Assembly: GCF_005048855.1 (NCBI RefSeq)
Contig: NZ_SUME01000002.1
Span: forward strand, 351,047-415,046
Direction of reading: 5' to 3'
From: Sphingobacterium olei
GTDB taxonomy: Bacteria; Bacteroidota; Bacteroidia; Sphingobacteriales; Sphingobacteriaceae
DNA: 64,000 nucleotides
Shown here: positions 34,926-45,173 of the stretch, in pieces
Numbering within the stretch: position 1 is the first letter of the stretch
How the letters are laid out: each line of letters begins with the position of its first letter
Notes under the pieces: generated by a model
Seen by the model: the letters and a program-made list of their open reading frames with translations, nothing else
Database searches by the model: none
Told to the model about the DNA's origin: nothing
Made by a program: the position numbers and the translations under genes

Positions 34926-35839
34926 TGAAAAAAGAAATACAACAATCGGAAAGCCGCGGAAAGTACTTCTTAGCGGCTTTTTTAGCACCCCTTATTTGGG
35001 GGTTTATGTCTATTGCCATTCGATGGGTAAAAAATTACCCTGCTGAAGATATACTTTATTACAGAATCCTCACGGCATTAGTTATCCTGTGGAGTTTTAT
35101 CTTAGTTTTCCGTAGATCTGTAATGCATACGGACATAATCCACTATCGATCGTTGCAGCCCACGGAAAAGAAAAGAATTATTTCGTTGACCTTGCTTGCG
35201 TCTGTCCTGATATTCGGAAACTGGTTTGCATATATCTATGCCGTTAATCACGTTAGTATACAATCCGCAGCTTTTGCCTATTTGATTTGTCCCCTACTAA
35301 CAGCCGTTTCGGCCTATATCCTGCTGAAAGAGCAATTGTCGGCGGTCAAAAAAGTAGCATTATTATTAGCTATGATCAGTGTGGGAATGCTTGCTTCGGG
35401 TTCGATAACCGAAGTAATATGGTCTATTTCAGTAGGTTTGTTGTATGCATTGTATTTGGTCATTCAGCGCGTAGCACAGGGGTTTGATAAACTCAATGTA
35501 CTCGCTGTTCAGCTATTCATCTGTGCTGTATTCGTCATTCCTAAGTTGATCTTCAATCAGCACAGCATCCCCGATTCCGCTACTTTTTGGATTACCATCC
35601 TCGTCATTGCCGTGCTATTTACGATTATTCCACTTTATATGAGTATGTATGCATTAACAAAAATTTCTTCGACCACCACAGGTGTACTTCTTTATATTAA
35701 TCCATTGATCGCGTTTACCTTAGCCGTTATTTATTTTAAAGAAATCGTCGACCCCCATAAATATATCGCCTATGCCATTATTGCGCTTGCCATCATACTT
35801 TTCAATTGGCAAACCGTAAAGCGGTTATCTAAAAAATAG
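34925..35839 (+). CDS. EamA/RarD-like family transporter
   Basis: Starting at the GTG that overlaps the ridA stop, the protein has about 304 residues and ten hydrophobic segments in two EamA halves. A-P-L-I-W-G-F-M-S-I-A-I-R-W near residue 15 and Y-R-I-L-T-A-L near 45 resemble RarD-type drug/metabolite exporters, and S-T-T-T-G-V-L-L-Y-I-N-P near 255 marks the second half. An open frame continues upstream to 34856 inside ridA, but its residues are not EamA-like. The exported compound is unknown. Tight coupling to ridA suggests an amino-acid-related substrate, which is inference only. Confidence 0.85.
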   Translation: MKKEIQQSESRGKYFLAAFLAPLIWGFMSIAIRWVKNYPAEDILYYRILTALVILWSFILVFRRSVMHTDIIHYRSLQPTEKKRIISLTLLASVLIFGNWFAYIYAVNHVSIQSAAFAYLICPLLTAVSAYILLKEQLSAVKKVALLLAMISVGMLASGSITEVIWSISVGLLYALYLVIQRVAQGFDKLNVLAVQLFICAVFVIPKLIFNQHSIPDSATFWITILVIAVLFTIIPLYMSMYALTKISSTTTGVLLYINPLIAFTLAVIYFKEIVDPHKYIAYAIIALAIILFNWQTVKRLSKK

Positions 35840-35864
35840 TTTAACTTCCCGGATTTGCAAAAAG

Positions 35865-37355
35865 TTAGCACCTCATTTTGTCATGCCTTGATTTAAGAAT
35901 AGCGACCGATTGTTCCATTTCGGAGTCATTTAAATGACCAAATCCCAAACGCATAGCCGTCACTTTAGCGTTTTGATACAGTAAGGTTTTGGGAATAAAA
36001 AGATCATCCTGGATACAGCTATTGGCAAACTTCAACAACGAGAACGGAACATTCCATTCTGTCCACAGGGCCAGTCCTCCTGTGGGCTTTTTAAAAGACA
36101 CCACTTCGGGGAGCAAATCCACTAATAATTCGCAAAACAGATCACGCCTTTCACGATAGACCTTAAGTGACTTTTTCAAATGACGATTGATATCTCCTTC
36201 TTCGATCATTTCCCCTAAAGCCTGCTCCATAATAATATCTCCTTGCCGATCTATAATCCCGAGATATTTCCTCATCTCACACATTAAATTATACGGAGCC
36301 ACCACAAAACCTGTTCTAAAACCGGGAGCCAATGATTTGCCAAAAGCCCCGATATAGATGACCATCCCCTGTGTATCTGCACTCGCCAGAGGCATTACGG
36401 CAGATTGTTCATATTGAAAATCGTAATCATGATCGTCTTCTATAATCACAAATCCATATTCACTCGCCAATTGTAATAAAGCTATTCTACGCTGCGCACT
36501 TAAGGTAACCGTGGTAGGGTAATGATGATGCGGGGTAATATAAATCAACCGAATGGAACCCGGTTCAAAATTATCCCTGATATAGTCTACCTGAATCCCC
36601 TGATCATCTATCGGTATAATCTGTATACGGGCGCCAGATTTCTGAAACACCATATTGGCAGAAAAGAAACTCAATTCGCCTACAAGCACCAGATCGCCGG
36701 TAGTAATCAACAATTGAGAGATAATATATAAACTCATTTCTGTACTTCGGGTAATTAACACATTTTCTTGTGTGATGTGCAATCCCCTTGAAAGATTGAG
36801 ATAGGTGCTCAATTGTGCTTTGAAATACTCGCTTCCTTCTTGATTGTACATGCCTAACTTTTTACGATTACTTTTACGTTTCATCGTTGCACTATAAATA
36901 CGGGATAGATTATGCATCTGCATGAGCCGGATATCCGGAACACCATCATTAAACCCGTAGCTACAGTGTGAATACTCAAAAGGACTGTCCAATATATTTG
37001 ATTTGCTGAAAAAATAACCCGTCTTTTCAGGATATTTTGCCAACGATACCGGCATATCCGAGGTTTTGACCGCTAATCCACCTTCTTCGGGATTAATCAC
37101 AAAAGTACCTTTGTTGGGACAGACTTCGACCCAGCCCTGTGCTTCTAGTTCTGCATATATTGCTGTCACTGTCTTGCGATGAACCTGTAGGACATCGCTC
37201 AGACTCCGCGTACCCGGAAGCCTAGAGCCTATCAACAAATGACCTCGTTGAATGGCATTAATGATCTGCTGGGCCGCCTGTATATAAACAGGGCTCGATG
37301 CATTCCTGTCTAACTGGATAAAACTCAAAAAAGGTAAATCAACCGGACTACTCAT
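35865..37355 (-). CDS. MocR-type GntR/aminotransferase transcriptional regulator
   Basis: The 496-residue protein fuses an N-terminal winged-helix GntR domain to a class I aminotransferase fold. In the GntR domain, Y-I-Q-A-A-Q-Q-I-I-N-A-I-Q-R-G-H-L and G-S-R-L-P-G-T-R-S-L-S-D-V-L-Q-V-H-R-K-T-V lie at residues 22-66. The PLP-binding Lys lies in Y-I-G-A-F-G-K-S-L-A-P near residue 339, with I-I-E-D-D-H-D-Y-D-F near 306. MocR regulators bind PLP and often control pyridoxal, GABA or taurine genes. Divergent genes are the usual targets, and here the divergent gene is a TonB-dependent receptor. That receptor is a candidate target only. Confidence 0.9.
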   Translation of the reverse strand: MSSPVDLPFLSFIQLDRNASSPVYIQAAQQIINAIQRGHLLIGSRLPGTRSLSDVLQVHRKTVTAIYAELEAQGWVEVCPNKGTFVINPEEGGLAVKTSDMPVSLAKYPEKTGYFFSKSNILDSPFEYSHCSYGFNDGVPDIRLMQMHNLSRIYSATMKRKSNRKKLGMYNQEGSEYFKAQLSTYLNLSRGLHITQENVLITRSTEMSLYIISQLLITTGDLVLVGELSFFSANMVFQKSGARIQIIPIDDQGIQVDYIRDNFEPGSIRLIYITPHHHYPTTVTLSAQRRIALLQLASEYGFVIIEDDHDYDFQYEQSAVMPLASADTQGMVIYIGAFGKSLAPGFRTGFVVAPYNLMCEMRKYLGIIDRQGDIIMEQALGEMIEEGDINRHLKKSLKVYRERRDLFCELLVDLLPEVVSFKKPTGGLALWTEWNVPFSLLKFANSCIQDDLFIPKTLLYQNAKVTAMRLGFGHLNDSEMEQSVAILKSRHDKMRC

Positions 37356-37465
37356 ATTATAAAAACTGGCACACTCGAATTAGCCGGAAAGATACGACTT
37401 TTGCCAAAACTAAAACAAGAACACGATAAAGTTCTATAGAAACAACTTAAAACACAATCCTTACA

Positions 37466-39349
37466 ATGTTAAAAAAGTCAATACTATTTTGTTCTCTTAT
37501 CAGTCCTTTGATTTCTATCGGGCAGGAAACTACGGTTGATTCCACGGTGTTACATGAAGTCATCATATCTGAAAACAGGTTACAAACACCATTCAATAAA
37601 AATGTACGAAACATACAAATCATTACGAAGCAGGAGATTGACCGCCTTCCCGTAAAATCCATTAATGAAGTTCTTAGTTTTATTGGTGGGGTAGATATAC
37701 GACAACGCGGACCATTCGGAGCACAGGCTGACATCAGTATAGATGGCGGTTCGTTCGAGCAGGTCTTGGTGCTGGTTAACGGAATAAAAGTTTCCGATCC
37801 GCAAACAGCCCACCATTCGATGAATATTCCTGTATCCATAGAAAACATCGAACGGATCGAAATTCTACGAGGTCCCGCTGCTCGGATATACGGTATCAAT
37901 GCGCTCACGGGGGCTGTAAATATAGTGACGACAAAACCCGAACAGTCCAGTATTTCGGCTCATGCCTATGCCGGTTCATCTTTTGAGGAGAAGGAGGAAA
38001 ATGATGGCGAAGGATTATATTGGGGGGGCGGCCTACAGGTAGGGGGCAATCTTGCGTTCAATACGCATCAGCACATCGTCTCTATTAGCAACGATAAATA
38101 TAACGGACAACGTTACAACAGCAGTACAGAAAACACTAAACTATTCTATCAAGGCAGGTTACAGATCGACGAGCGGAATGCGTTGGACTTAACCGCGGGG
38201 TACCTTTACAATGAATTTGGCGCCAACGGTTTTTATGCCGCTCCCGGCGACAGGGAATCCTATGAAATTGTAGAAACAAAATTAGTTGGTATCTCATCAA
38301 GTCATCAAATCAGCGATAGGTTTAGTCTGCGCCCCCGCGTGAGCTATCGCTATAATGCGGATGATTACCGCTATTTTCGACACGATTTAAATACCGCACG
38401 GTCTCAACATCATACGGATGTGCTATCAGCAGAGGTAAATTCGATCTGGAATACTTCCGTTGGCGACGTTGGATTTGGTTTGGAAAGCCGCTCAGAAGAG
38501 ATCAGCAGTACGAACATCGGCGATCATCACCGATATAATCATGGCGTGTATGCAGAGTTTAAGACCGAACGCATCAAAAACATGATCTGGAATGTCGGAA
38601 GTTACCTGAATTACAATACCCAATACGGATGGCAGGTTTTTCCGGGTGTAGATGTGGGCTATCTATTCCATCCCAGATGGAAATTGGCTTTCAACATCGG
38701 ATCAAGTCAACGCATCCCCTCTTTTACCGATCTATATCTGGACCAACGCTCAGCAACAGGTGGAAACATCGGAAACCCTGATCTGGAATCGGAAAATGCC
38801 TGGCAATATGAATTTTCCCTGCTCTACAAGAAATCTAATCTTGAATTGCAAACAGGATATTTTTACAGGGATATTTCTGGATTTATAGATCGGATAAGAG
38901 CATCTGTAGATGAGCCTTATGAACCATTCAATTTTGGCAACAATAAAATGCAGGGATTAAATTTCAGAGCCAGTCAGGCGGTACCGATTCATACCAGATC
39001 GCGATTCCACTACACATTAAGCTACAACTTTTTGACTCCGGTAAGTACGGTAAGATCTGAGGGGATGGATTCAAAATACAGCCTCGAAAGCCTGAAGCAT
39101 CAATTGATGCTCAGGACCACGTATACACAAAATCAACTGAGTGTAAGCTTCAATAACAGGCTGTTGAAGAGAGAACAGAAGGCTGCCTATTTGATATCAG
39201 ACCTGCGGATTGGATATGATTTGTCCAAACTCTCCTTCTATACCGATATTACCAACCTTTTCAATCAATCGTACATCGAAACAGCCGCCGTGCCTATGCC
39301 AAGAAGATGGTTTGCACTCGGAGCGAAATACAGATTGCCGATACTGTAG
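37466..39349 (+). CDS. TonB-dependent outer-membrane receptor
   Basis: The 627-residue protein has a signal peptide ending I-S-I-G-Q. A plug domain follows from about residue 40 to 155 (V-I-I-S-E-N-R-L near 33, then I-E-R-I-E-I-L-R-G-P-A-A-R-I-Y-G). A 22-strand barrel ends in Phe/aromatic-rich strands (R-W-F-A-L-G-A-K-Y-R-L). It lacks the N-terminal carboxypeptidase-D-like domain of SusC proteins and has no SusD partner, so it is a classic small-ligand (siderophore, cobalamin or similar) receptor of BtuB size. The ligand cannot be named. The region 37356-37465 is the shared divergent regulatory region with the MocR gene. Confidence 0.9.
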   Translation: MLKKSILFCSLISPLISIGQETTVDSTVLHEVIISENRLQTPFNKNVRNIQIITKQEIDRLPVKSINEVLSFIGGVDIRQRGPFGAQADISIDGGSFEQVLVLVNGIKVSDPQTAHHSMNIPVSIENIERIEILRGPAARIYGINALTGAVNIVTTKPEQSSISAHAYAGSSFEEKEENDGEGLYWGGGLQVGGNLAFNTHQHIVSISNDKYNGQRYNSSTENTKLFYQGRLQIDERNALDLTAGYLYNEFGANGFYAAPGDRESYEIVETKLVGISSSHQISDRFSLRPRVSYRYNADDYRYFRHDLNTARSQHHTDVLSAEVNSIWNTSVGDVGFGLESRSEEISSTNIGDHHRYNHGVYAEFKTERIKNMIWNVGSYLNYNTQYGWQVFPGVDVGYLFHPRWKLAFNIGSSQRIPSFTDLYLDQRSATGGNIGNPDLESENAWQYEFSLLYKKSNLELQTGYFYRDISGFIDRIRASVDEPYEPFNFGNNKMQGLNFRASQAVPIHTRSRFHYTLSYNFLTPVSTVRSEGMDSKYSLESLKHQLMLRTTYTQNQLSVSFNNRLLKREQKAAYLISDLRIGYDLSKLSFYTDITNLFNQSYIETAAVPMPRRWFALGAKYRLPIL

Positions 39350-39423
39350 CATAATCGAGATTATTTTCGTTATGTTACGGATACCCATAAGTAGGAGATT
39401 AGGCTGTAAACCATAAAAAAAAG

Positions 39424-39825
39424 ATGATGAAAAGTATATTGTTTGTTGTTGTATTCACAGTGATCAGTCTTACGGCTTGTGAAAAGAGTAATTCGCAAAT
39501 GCAAGGTGTTGACGAAAAAAACCTAACAGAACTTCGCGCTCAAATATCAGATATTGTTGATACGTCTAAATGCATCTATGCAGAAAACTGGAATTTTACT
39601 GCTATCGGCAGAAAAGCTTGCGGAGGCCCCAAAGGCTACATTGCGTATCCCAATACAATAGACATTGAAGCTTTTTTAAAACTTGTACAAGAATACAATA
39701 AAGCCGAAAATGACTACAACAAAAAATATAATATTGTGTCAGACTGTATGTACGTCATGCCTCCTAAAGAAGTAACCTGTGACAATGGCAAACCTATTTT
39801 AGCTTACGAAGGCGGACAATTGTAA
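39424..39825 (+). CDS. Small lipoprotein with conserved cysteines
   Basis: The 133-residue protein has a clear lipobox (S-L-T-A-C-E, Cys near 19) and three or more later cysteines: S-K-C-I-Y-A-E-N-W near 50, R-K-A-C-G-G-P-K-G-Y-I-A-Y near 64, and V-S-D-C and V-T-C-D-N-G towards the end. The paired cysteines suggest disulphides in the periplasm. I recognise the A-C-G-G-P-x-G-Y-I-A-Y signature as recurrent in uncharacterised Bacteroidota lipoproteins, without a known function. The ATGs at 39424 and 39427 are both usable. Confidence 0.7.
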   Translation: MMKSILFVVVFTVISLTACEKSNSQMQGVDEKNLTELRAQISDIVDTSKCIYAENWNFTAIGRKACGGPKGYIAYPNTIDIEAFLKLVQEYNKAENDYNKKYNIVSDCMYVMPPKEVTCDNGKPILAYEGGQL

Positions 39826-39884
39826 ATCCGGTAATTTGATATCGGATCTCCCATACAAAATTCTTAAATTAGCCATTCAATAGA

Positions 39885-41990
39885 ATGGCTAATTTAAGTT
39901 TAATTACCCCTATAGAATATCTCAAAGGTGTAGGCCCCCAAAAGGCGGATGTACTCAAAAAAGAGCTGCAGGTATTCACTATTGGCGATTTATTACTGTA
40001 TTACCCTTTCCGCTATATTGACCGGACAAAATTCTATAAAATACAACAGCTTCATCCCGATTTAGTCGGGGCACAGGTATTAGGGAGATTAATCAGTCTT
40101 CAGGAAGTGGGTGAGAAACGATCACGCAGGTTAGTCGGCCAGCTTAGGGATGATACCGGTATGATAGAGTTGGTGTGGTTTCAAAGTATTACTTGGTTAA
40201 AGAAAAACCTAAAAATTGGTTCCGCATACATTATCTACGGCAAACCAATAGAATTCAACGGACAGCTATCCATTACACATCCGGAGATGGATCTTTACAA
40301 CTCCCAGGAGAAGAAAGTAGGGAACATGAGCATGCAACCCGTGTATTCTTCTACTGAAAAGCTTAAAAAATTCAGTCTTGATACGAAAGGCCTCCAGCGC
40401 CTGCAACAAACTGCTCTAGAAACCGTTTTTCGCACACTTCAAGAAAGTTTACCAAACTATATCTTGGAACGCCATCAGCTGCTTCCCTATCCACAGGCAT
40501 TGGTGGCTATCCATTTTCCACAGCATGTGAATGACTTGAATGCAGCGACCAAAAGACTTAAGTTTGAAGAGTTATTTTTTATTCAGCTGCGTTTATTACG
40601 CAACAAACAACTCAATACGCAAAAATATAAGGGGCATCGATTTGATCGGGTTGGAGATAAGTTCAATACCTTTTTTACCAAAAGACTACCCTTTCCGCTT
40701 ACGAACGCCCAAAAGCGCGTTGTAAAAGAGATTAGACTGGACACCAACACCGGATCGCAGATGAATCGACTGGTGCAGGGAGACGTAGGATCCGGTAAAA
40801 CAGTGGTTGCTTTGATGTCCATGTTGCTTGCCGTAGACAATGGTTACCAGGCCTGCATGATGGCACCTACCGAGATACTAGCTAATCAGCACTATATTGG
40901 GCTAAAAGAACTGCTCGGCGAAGATATCTGTACGATCAAATTATTGACGGGATCCACCTCAGCAAAAGAACGTCGCATACTACATCGAGAACTGGAGGAA
41001 GGTACGCTTGATATTCTAATTGGGACACATGCACTGATAGAAGACAAAGTAAAATTCAAAAATATAGGTTTTGTAGTAATCGATGAGCAGCACCGATTTG
41101 GAGTAGAGCAACGCGCCAAACTTTGGCGCAAAAACGCCATTCCACCACATATGCTCGTGATGACCGCAACACCTATCCCCCGTACATTGGCAATGACATT
41201 ATATGGCGATCTGGATATTTCGATTATTGATGAACTGCCTGCCGGACGGAAGCCCATAAAGACGGTTCATTTTTTTGAAAGTTCACGTTTGCGCATGTTC
41301 GGCTTTATGCGTGATGAAATCGCTAAAGGAAGGCAAGTTTATGTCGTATTTCCATTGATCAAGGAGAGCGAAAAACTAGATCTGCTGTATCTGGAAGCCG
41401 GATTAGAAAATCTACAGCGTGAGTTTCCATTGCCTCAATACAAAATCAGCATCGTACACGGAAAGATGCCAGTAAAAGACAAAGACTTTGAAATGCAACG
41501 ATTTGTCAAAGGTGAAACCCAAATTATGGTGGCGACTACAGTAATAGAGGTAGGCGTTAATGTTCCGAATGCGTCGGTTATGGTGATCGAGAATTCCGAA
41601 CGGTTTGGTCTTTCGCAATTGCATCAGCTACGGGGTCGCGTAGGCCGCGGCGCGGAGCAATCATATTGCATACTCATGTCGGGAAACAAATTAAGCAAAG
41701 ATGGCCGTCAACGCTTACAGACAATGGTCCGCACCAATGATGGATTTGAAATCGCAGAAGTTGATCTTCGATTGCGTGGACCCGGTGATATTTCCGGAAC
41801 ACAACAATCCGGTGTACTAGATATGAAGATCGCAAATCTAGCCAGTGATCAAGCTGTGCTGACAGAAGCTCGCGCAACTGTAATAGAGATATTCAACGAA
41901 GATCCGTCACTTTCTTCCGAAAAAAACAGATTGCTGGTTGATTACTTCAACCGACGCTCTCCTCTTTTCAATTGGGATAAAATCTCTTAA
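39885..41990 (+). CDS. recG: ATP-dependent DNA helicase RecG
   Basis: RecG remodels stalled forks and branched recombination intermediates. The 701-residue protein contains the N-terminal wedge/OB domain (to about 190), Walker A G-D-V-G-S-G-K-T near 302-309, and I-D-E-Q-H-R-F-G-V-E-Q-R (DEQH) near 397. It also contains M-T-A-T-P-I-P-R-T-L-A near 425 and the motif VI-TRG region Q-L-R-G-R-V-G-R-G near 583. The length and all motifs are normal. Confidence 0.97.
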   Translation: MANLSLITPIEYLKGVGPQKADVLKKELQVFTIGDLLLYYPFRYIDRTKFYKIQQLHPDLVGAQVLGRLISLQEVGEKRSRRLVGQLRDDTGMIELVWFQSITWLKKNLKIGSAYIIYGKPIEFNGQLSITHPEMDLYNSQEKKVGNMSMQPVYSSTEKLKKFSLDTKGLQRLQQTALETVFRTLQESLPNYILERHQLLPYPQALVAIHFPQHVNDLNAATKRLKFEELFFIQLRLLRNKQLNTQKYKGHRFDRVGDKFNTFFTKRLPFPLTNAQKRVVKEIRLDTNTGSQMNRLVQGDVGSGKTVVALMSMLLAVDNGYQACMMAPTEILANQHYIGLKELLGEDICTIKLLTGSTSAKERRILHRELEEGTLDILIGTHALIEDKVKFKNIGFVVIDEQHRFGVEQRAKLWRKNAIPPHMLVMTATPIPRTLAMTLYGDLDISIIDELPAGRKPIKTVHFFESSRLRMFGFMRDEIAKGRQVYVVFPLIKESEKLDLLYLEAGLENLQREFPLPQYKISIVHGKMPVKDKDFEMQRFVKGETQIMVATTVIEVGVNVPNASVMVIENSERFGLSQLHQLRGRVGRGAEQSYCILMSGNKLSKDGRQRLQTMVRTNDGFEIAEVDLRLRGPGDISGTQQSGVLDMKIANLASDQAVLTEARATVIEIFNEDPSLSSEKNRLLVDYFNRRSPLFNWDKIS

Positions 41991-41998
41991 AAAACAAT

Positions 41999-42006
41999 TA
42001 CCTTTG
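41999..42006 (+). promoter_or_regulatory. hflX -7 promoter box
   Basis: TACCTTTG matches TAnnTTTG 34 bases before the hflX ATG and begins 9 bases after the recG stop. The -33 region is poor. Confidence 0.4.
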
Positions 42007-42040
42007 CAGTATTGTTAATTTAAAGAGAAAATAGCATTAA

Positions 42041-43231
42041 ATGGCAAAAACGAAAATATACGACACCGCAATAAAGCCTGAGACAGCAGTTTTGGTCTCT
42101 GTAATAACACCCCATGTATCCGAAGATACAGCAAAAGAATACTTAGAAGAACTCGCTTTTTTGGTGGAAACCGCCGGAGGCGAAACGAAAGGTATTTTCA
42201 CCCAAAAACTAGCTTATCCGGATCGCGCCACTTTTGTTGGCAGCGGAAAACTAGAGGAAATTAAAAATTTTATAGATGCTGAAGAAATAGATATTGTCGT
42301 ATTTGATGACGAATTATCTCCATCTCAGTTACGCAATATTGAGAAATTTCTCAACATAAAAGTGCTCGATCGCTCGAACCTGATTCTGGACATCTTTGCA
42401 AAACATGCCCAGACTGCCCAAGCAAAAACACAGGTAGAACTGGCGCAACTACAATACTTATTACCGCGCTTGACGAGACTCTGGACCCACTTGGAACGCC
42501 AGCGGGGCGGTATTGGTATGCGCGGCCCAGGTGAAAGTCAGATTGAAAGTGATAGACGGATGATCTTAGATAAGATATCCTTATTTAAAGAGCGGCTCAA
42601 ACAAATCGACAAACAAAACGAAACCCAACGCAAAAATCGTGGCGAGATGATTCGTGTAGCATTGGTAGGATATACAAACGTAGGTAAATCGACCATTATG
42701 AACATGATTTCAAAATCGGAAGTCTTGATTGAAAATAAGCTGTTTGCTACGCTTGATACGACCGTACGTAAAGTCGTGATTGATAACTTACCTTTCCTAC
42801 TATCGGATACTGTTGGTTTTATCCGCAAATTGCCCCATCACCTTGTCGAGTGTTTCAAATCCACATTGGACGAAGTGCGTGAAGCAGATATCTTAATACA
42901 TGTAGCAGATATTTCTCATCCTCATTTTGAGGATCACATCCATGCAGTGAATGAAACTTTGAAAGATTTAGATGCATTAGATAAACCTGTGATTACAGTA
43001 TTCAATAAAATTGATGCATACAAACCTCCCATTGAAATCGATGAAGACGGAGAAGAAATTAAGGTTACCTTAGAAGATTTTAAAAACTCCTGGATGGCTA
43101 AGAATTCAGACCCTGCTATATTTATTTCAGCTACAGATAAAACAAACATTGAAGAGTTCAAAACAAAGCTATACGAAATCATTGTGAAAATGCATAATGA
43201 GCGCTATCCATATAACAATTTATTGTATTAA
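42041..43231 (+). CDS. hflX: GTPase HflX
   Basis: HflX is a ribosome-associated GTPase that splits or rescues stalled ribosomes, especially under heat stress. The 396-residue protein has the N-terminal HflX domain (F-V-G-S-G-K-L near residue 66) and the G-M-R-G-P-G-E-S-Q-I-E-S-D-R-R linker near 165. G domain motifs G1 (G-Y-T-N-V-G-K-S) near 210, G3 (D-T-V-G-F) near 257 and N-K-I-D near 322 are present. Length and order are normal. Confidence 0.97.
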   Translation: MAKTKIYDTAIKPETAVLVSVITPHVSEDTAKEYLEELAFLVETAGGETKGIFTQKLAYPDRATFVGSGKLEEIKNFIDAEEIDIVVFDDELSPSQLRNIEKFLNIKVLDRSNLILDIFAKHAQTAQAKTQVELAQLQYLLPRLTRLWTHLERQRGGIGMRGPGESQIESDRRMILDKISLFKERLKQIDKQNETQRKNRGEMIRVALVGYTNVGKSTIMNMISKSEVLIENKLFATLDTTVRKVVIDNLPFLLSDTVGFIRKLPHHLVECFKSTLDEVREADILIHVADISHPHFEDHIHAVNETLKDLDALDKPVITVFNKIDAYKPPIEIDEDGEEIKVTLEDFKNSWMAKNSDPAIFISATDKTNIEEFKTKLYEIIVKMHNERYPYNNLLY

Positions 43232-43368
43232 TGCTATCGGTGGGTAGATGGTATCTACAGACCTTACGTCGCCGACTCAGAAATTCGCCGAATTAATAAT
43301 TTAGGCAAATCGTATTAAGAAGCAGTTGTTTACATTGAATCAAAAATTAAAAGACCTACAGCTTTAAA

Positions 43369-44064
43369 ATGAACAAAAAAGTACAGTTTATTGATTGGGG
43401 ATTGGTAGATTACCAAGAAGGATGGACTATGCAAGAGGATATATTTGCAAAGTCTCTTGCTATAAAACATGATAATAGAATAAACGATACACAGGCTCCT
43501 ACTCCTAATTATTTGATTTTTACAGAACATCCTCATGTATACACGCTTGGCAAATCAGGAAAGCCCGAAAATTTACTACTGGATGAGGCGGGCTTGAAAG
43601 CAAAGCAGGCTACATATTATAAAATAAATCGCGGAGGCGACATCACCTACCATGGCCCCGGACAAATTGTAGGATATCCTATATTGGATTTGGATAATTT
43701 TTTTACGGACATACATTTATATCTGCGTACGCTAGAGGAGGCCGTTATTTTAACTTTGGGAGATTACGGCATCGCAGCGGGTCGTTATTCTGGATATACA
43801 GGTGTATGGCTTGATCCCAACAACGATAAAGCCCGTAAAATTTGTGCAATGGGTGTGCGTGCATCCAGGTGGGTCACCATGCATGGTTTTGCCTTTAACG
43901 TCAACACTGACCTGGATTATTTTGGAAATATTGTACCATGTGGAATAGACGACAAAGATGTAACGTCCATGGCAAGAGAACTGGGATATAAACTGGATAT
44001 GGCGAAAGTAAAAGAAACATTAAAAAACCACATAACCTCCCTGTTTGGGATGGAATTAGCTTAG
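43369..44064 (+). CDS. lipB: Octanoyl-[ACP]:protein N-octanoyltransferase LipB
   Basis: LipB moves the octanoyl group from ACP to the lipoyl domains of 2-oxoacid dehydrogenases and the glycine cleavage H protein. The 231-residue protein shows E-H-P-H-V-Y-T-L-G near residue 46, R-G-G-D-I-T-Y-H-G-P-G-Q-I-V-G-Y-P near 87, and C-A-M-G-V-R-A-S-R-W near 163 (the catalytic Cys and following Lys/Arg region). H-G-F-A-F-N-V-N-T-D-L lies near 178. The 137-base gap before it (43232-43368) contains a small hairpin (GTAGAT/ATCTAC near 43250) and no gene. Confidence 0.96.
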   Translation: MNKKVQFIDWGLVDYQEGWTMQEDIFAKSLAIKHDNRINDTQAPTPNYLIFTEHPHVYTLGKSGKPENLLLDEAGLKAKQATYYKINRGGDITYHGPGQIVGYPILDLDNFFTDIHLYLRTLEEAVILTLGDYGIAAGRYSGYTGVWLDPNNDKARKICAMGVRASRWVTMHGFAFNVNTDLDYFGNIVPCGIDDKDVTSMARELGYKLDMAKVKETLKNHITSLFGMELA

Positions 44065-44150
44065 TTTTCTTTTTTTAAAAGGAGAGGGTAACAAACATTA
44101 GATTGTGATGATACATAATAAACAATTTGTAAACATTAAAATTGATTATC

Positions 44151-45131
44151 ATGAAAACATTAGCTACAATCAAATTATTCGCAGTAGCAAGTTTGCTCTT
44201 TATTAACATCTCTTGTAAAAAAGAACAAGAAACCATGCGATTCGCTGCACCTAATGCGGCCAATTTTCAAAGTCTACGTAATAAAGCATTACATGACCTC
44301 ACACAAAACAAAACGTTTAAGGCAGAAGATGGCGTAGTATTTACATCTACTAAAGGAACAACAGTAACCATCCACGCGAGTTGTCTAGAAGATTCTGAGG
44401 GCAACCCAATCACCGGAGAAGTACAACTTTCTTTCGTCGAAATCTACGATAAAGGAAATATGGTTGTCACCAATAAGCCTGTAATGGGACGGAATCAAGA
44501 TGGCGATTTATTACCTTTAGTAACAGGTGGAGAGTTTGATATTCGAATAACGCAAGGTAATAAAATTCTAAAGCCAAGATGCAGCTACAATGTAACGGTT
44601 CCTGCTAACTTGACCGGAGACTTAGATTATGGTATGATTTTATGGCAAGGTAACATCAATGCAGATGGCAACTTGGAATGGGATAACGGAGATAACGCAG
44701 GAGGTCAAGAGCAAGGCTTAAGAGCCGATGAAAAAACAAACTCATATAACATTTGGAACGGTCAATTTGGCTGGACTAACGTAGATCGTTTTTATAGTCA
44801 TACTGGCCCTAAAACACAGATTAAAGTCGTCGTACCAAACGCTTACAATAATGAAAATTCCGCGGTATACCTTGCTTACGAAGATCAACCCAATCTACTT
44901 GCTCAATTAGATACATACAATCAGGCGGAGAAATTCTTTTCCGAACACTACGGTTTCGTTCCTGTTGGCATCAAACTACATGTGATTTTCACGTCAGAAA
45001 GCAATGGTTCTATTGCCTATGCGATCAAAGAAGTAACAATTGCAGACAACTCGGTGATCAATATCAATGAAAGCGAACTTAATACGGCGTCGCAGTCCCA
45101 ACTAGTCGCATTAATTAACGCGTTAAATTAA
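44151..45131 (+). CDS. Hypothetical lipoprotein with beta-sandwich-like N-terminal domain
   Basis: From the ATG at 44151 the protein has 326 residues. It has a lipobox (F-I-N-I-S-C-K-K, Cys near 22) and a region G-T-T-V-T-I-H-A-S-C-L-E-D-S-E-G-N-P-I-T-G-E-V near 65-87. That region looks like the surface-carbohydrate/carboxypeptidase-regulatory type of beta-sandwich seen in Bacteroidota outer-membrane lipoproteins. A W-N-G-Q-F-G-W-T-N-V-D-R-F motif near 195 recurs in related uncharacterised proteins. The function is unknown; it probably faces the periplasm or surface. A TTG at 44142 is in frame but adds nothing lipoprotein-like. Confidence 0.75.
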   Translation: MKTLATIKLFAVASLLFINISCKKEQETMRFAAPNAANFQSLRNKALHDLTQNKTFKAEDGVVFTSTKGTTVTIHASCLEDSEGNPITGEVQLSFVEIYDKGNMVVTNKPVMGRNQDGDLLPLVTGGEFDIRITQGNKILKPRCSYNVTVPANLTGDLDYGMILWQGNINADGNLEWDNGDNAGGQEQGLRADEKTNSYNIWNGQFGWTNVDRFYSHTGPKTQIKVVVPNAYNNENSAVYLAYEDQPNLLAQLDTYNQAEKFFSEHYGFVPVGIKLHVIFTSESNGSIAYAIKEVTIADNSVININESELNTASQSQLVALINALN

Positions 45132-45173
45132 TAACGAGGGCATTTAAAAAGTTCATCGCCTTCAAAAAACCCA

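Noticed and set aside
37447..37908. 153-codon minus-strand frame over the TonB receptor plug region
   Set aside because: It overlaps a strongly supported receptor gene and lacks any domain.
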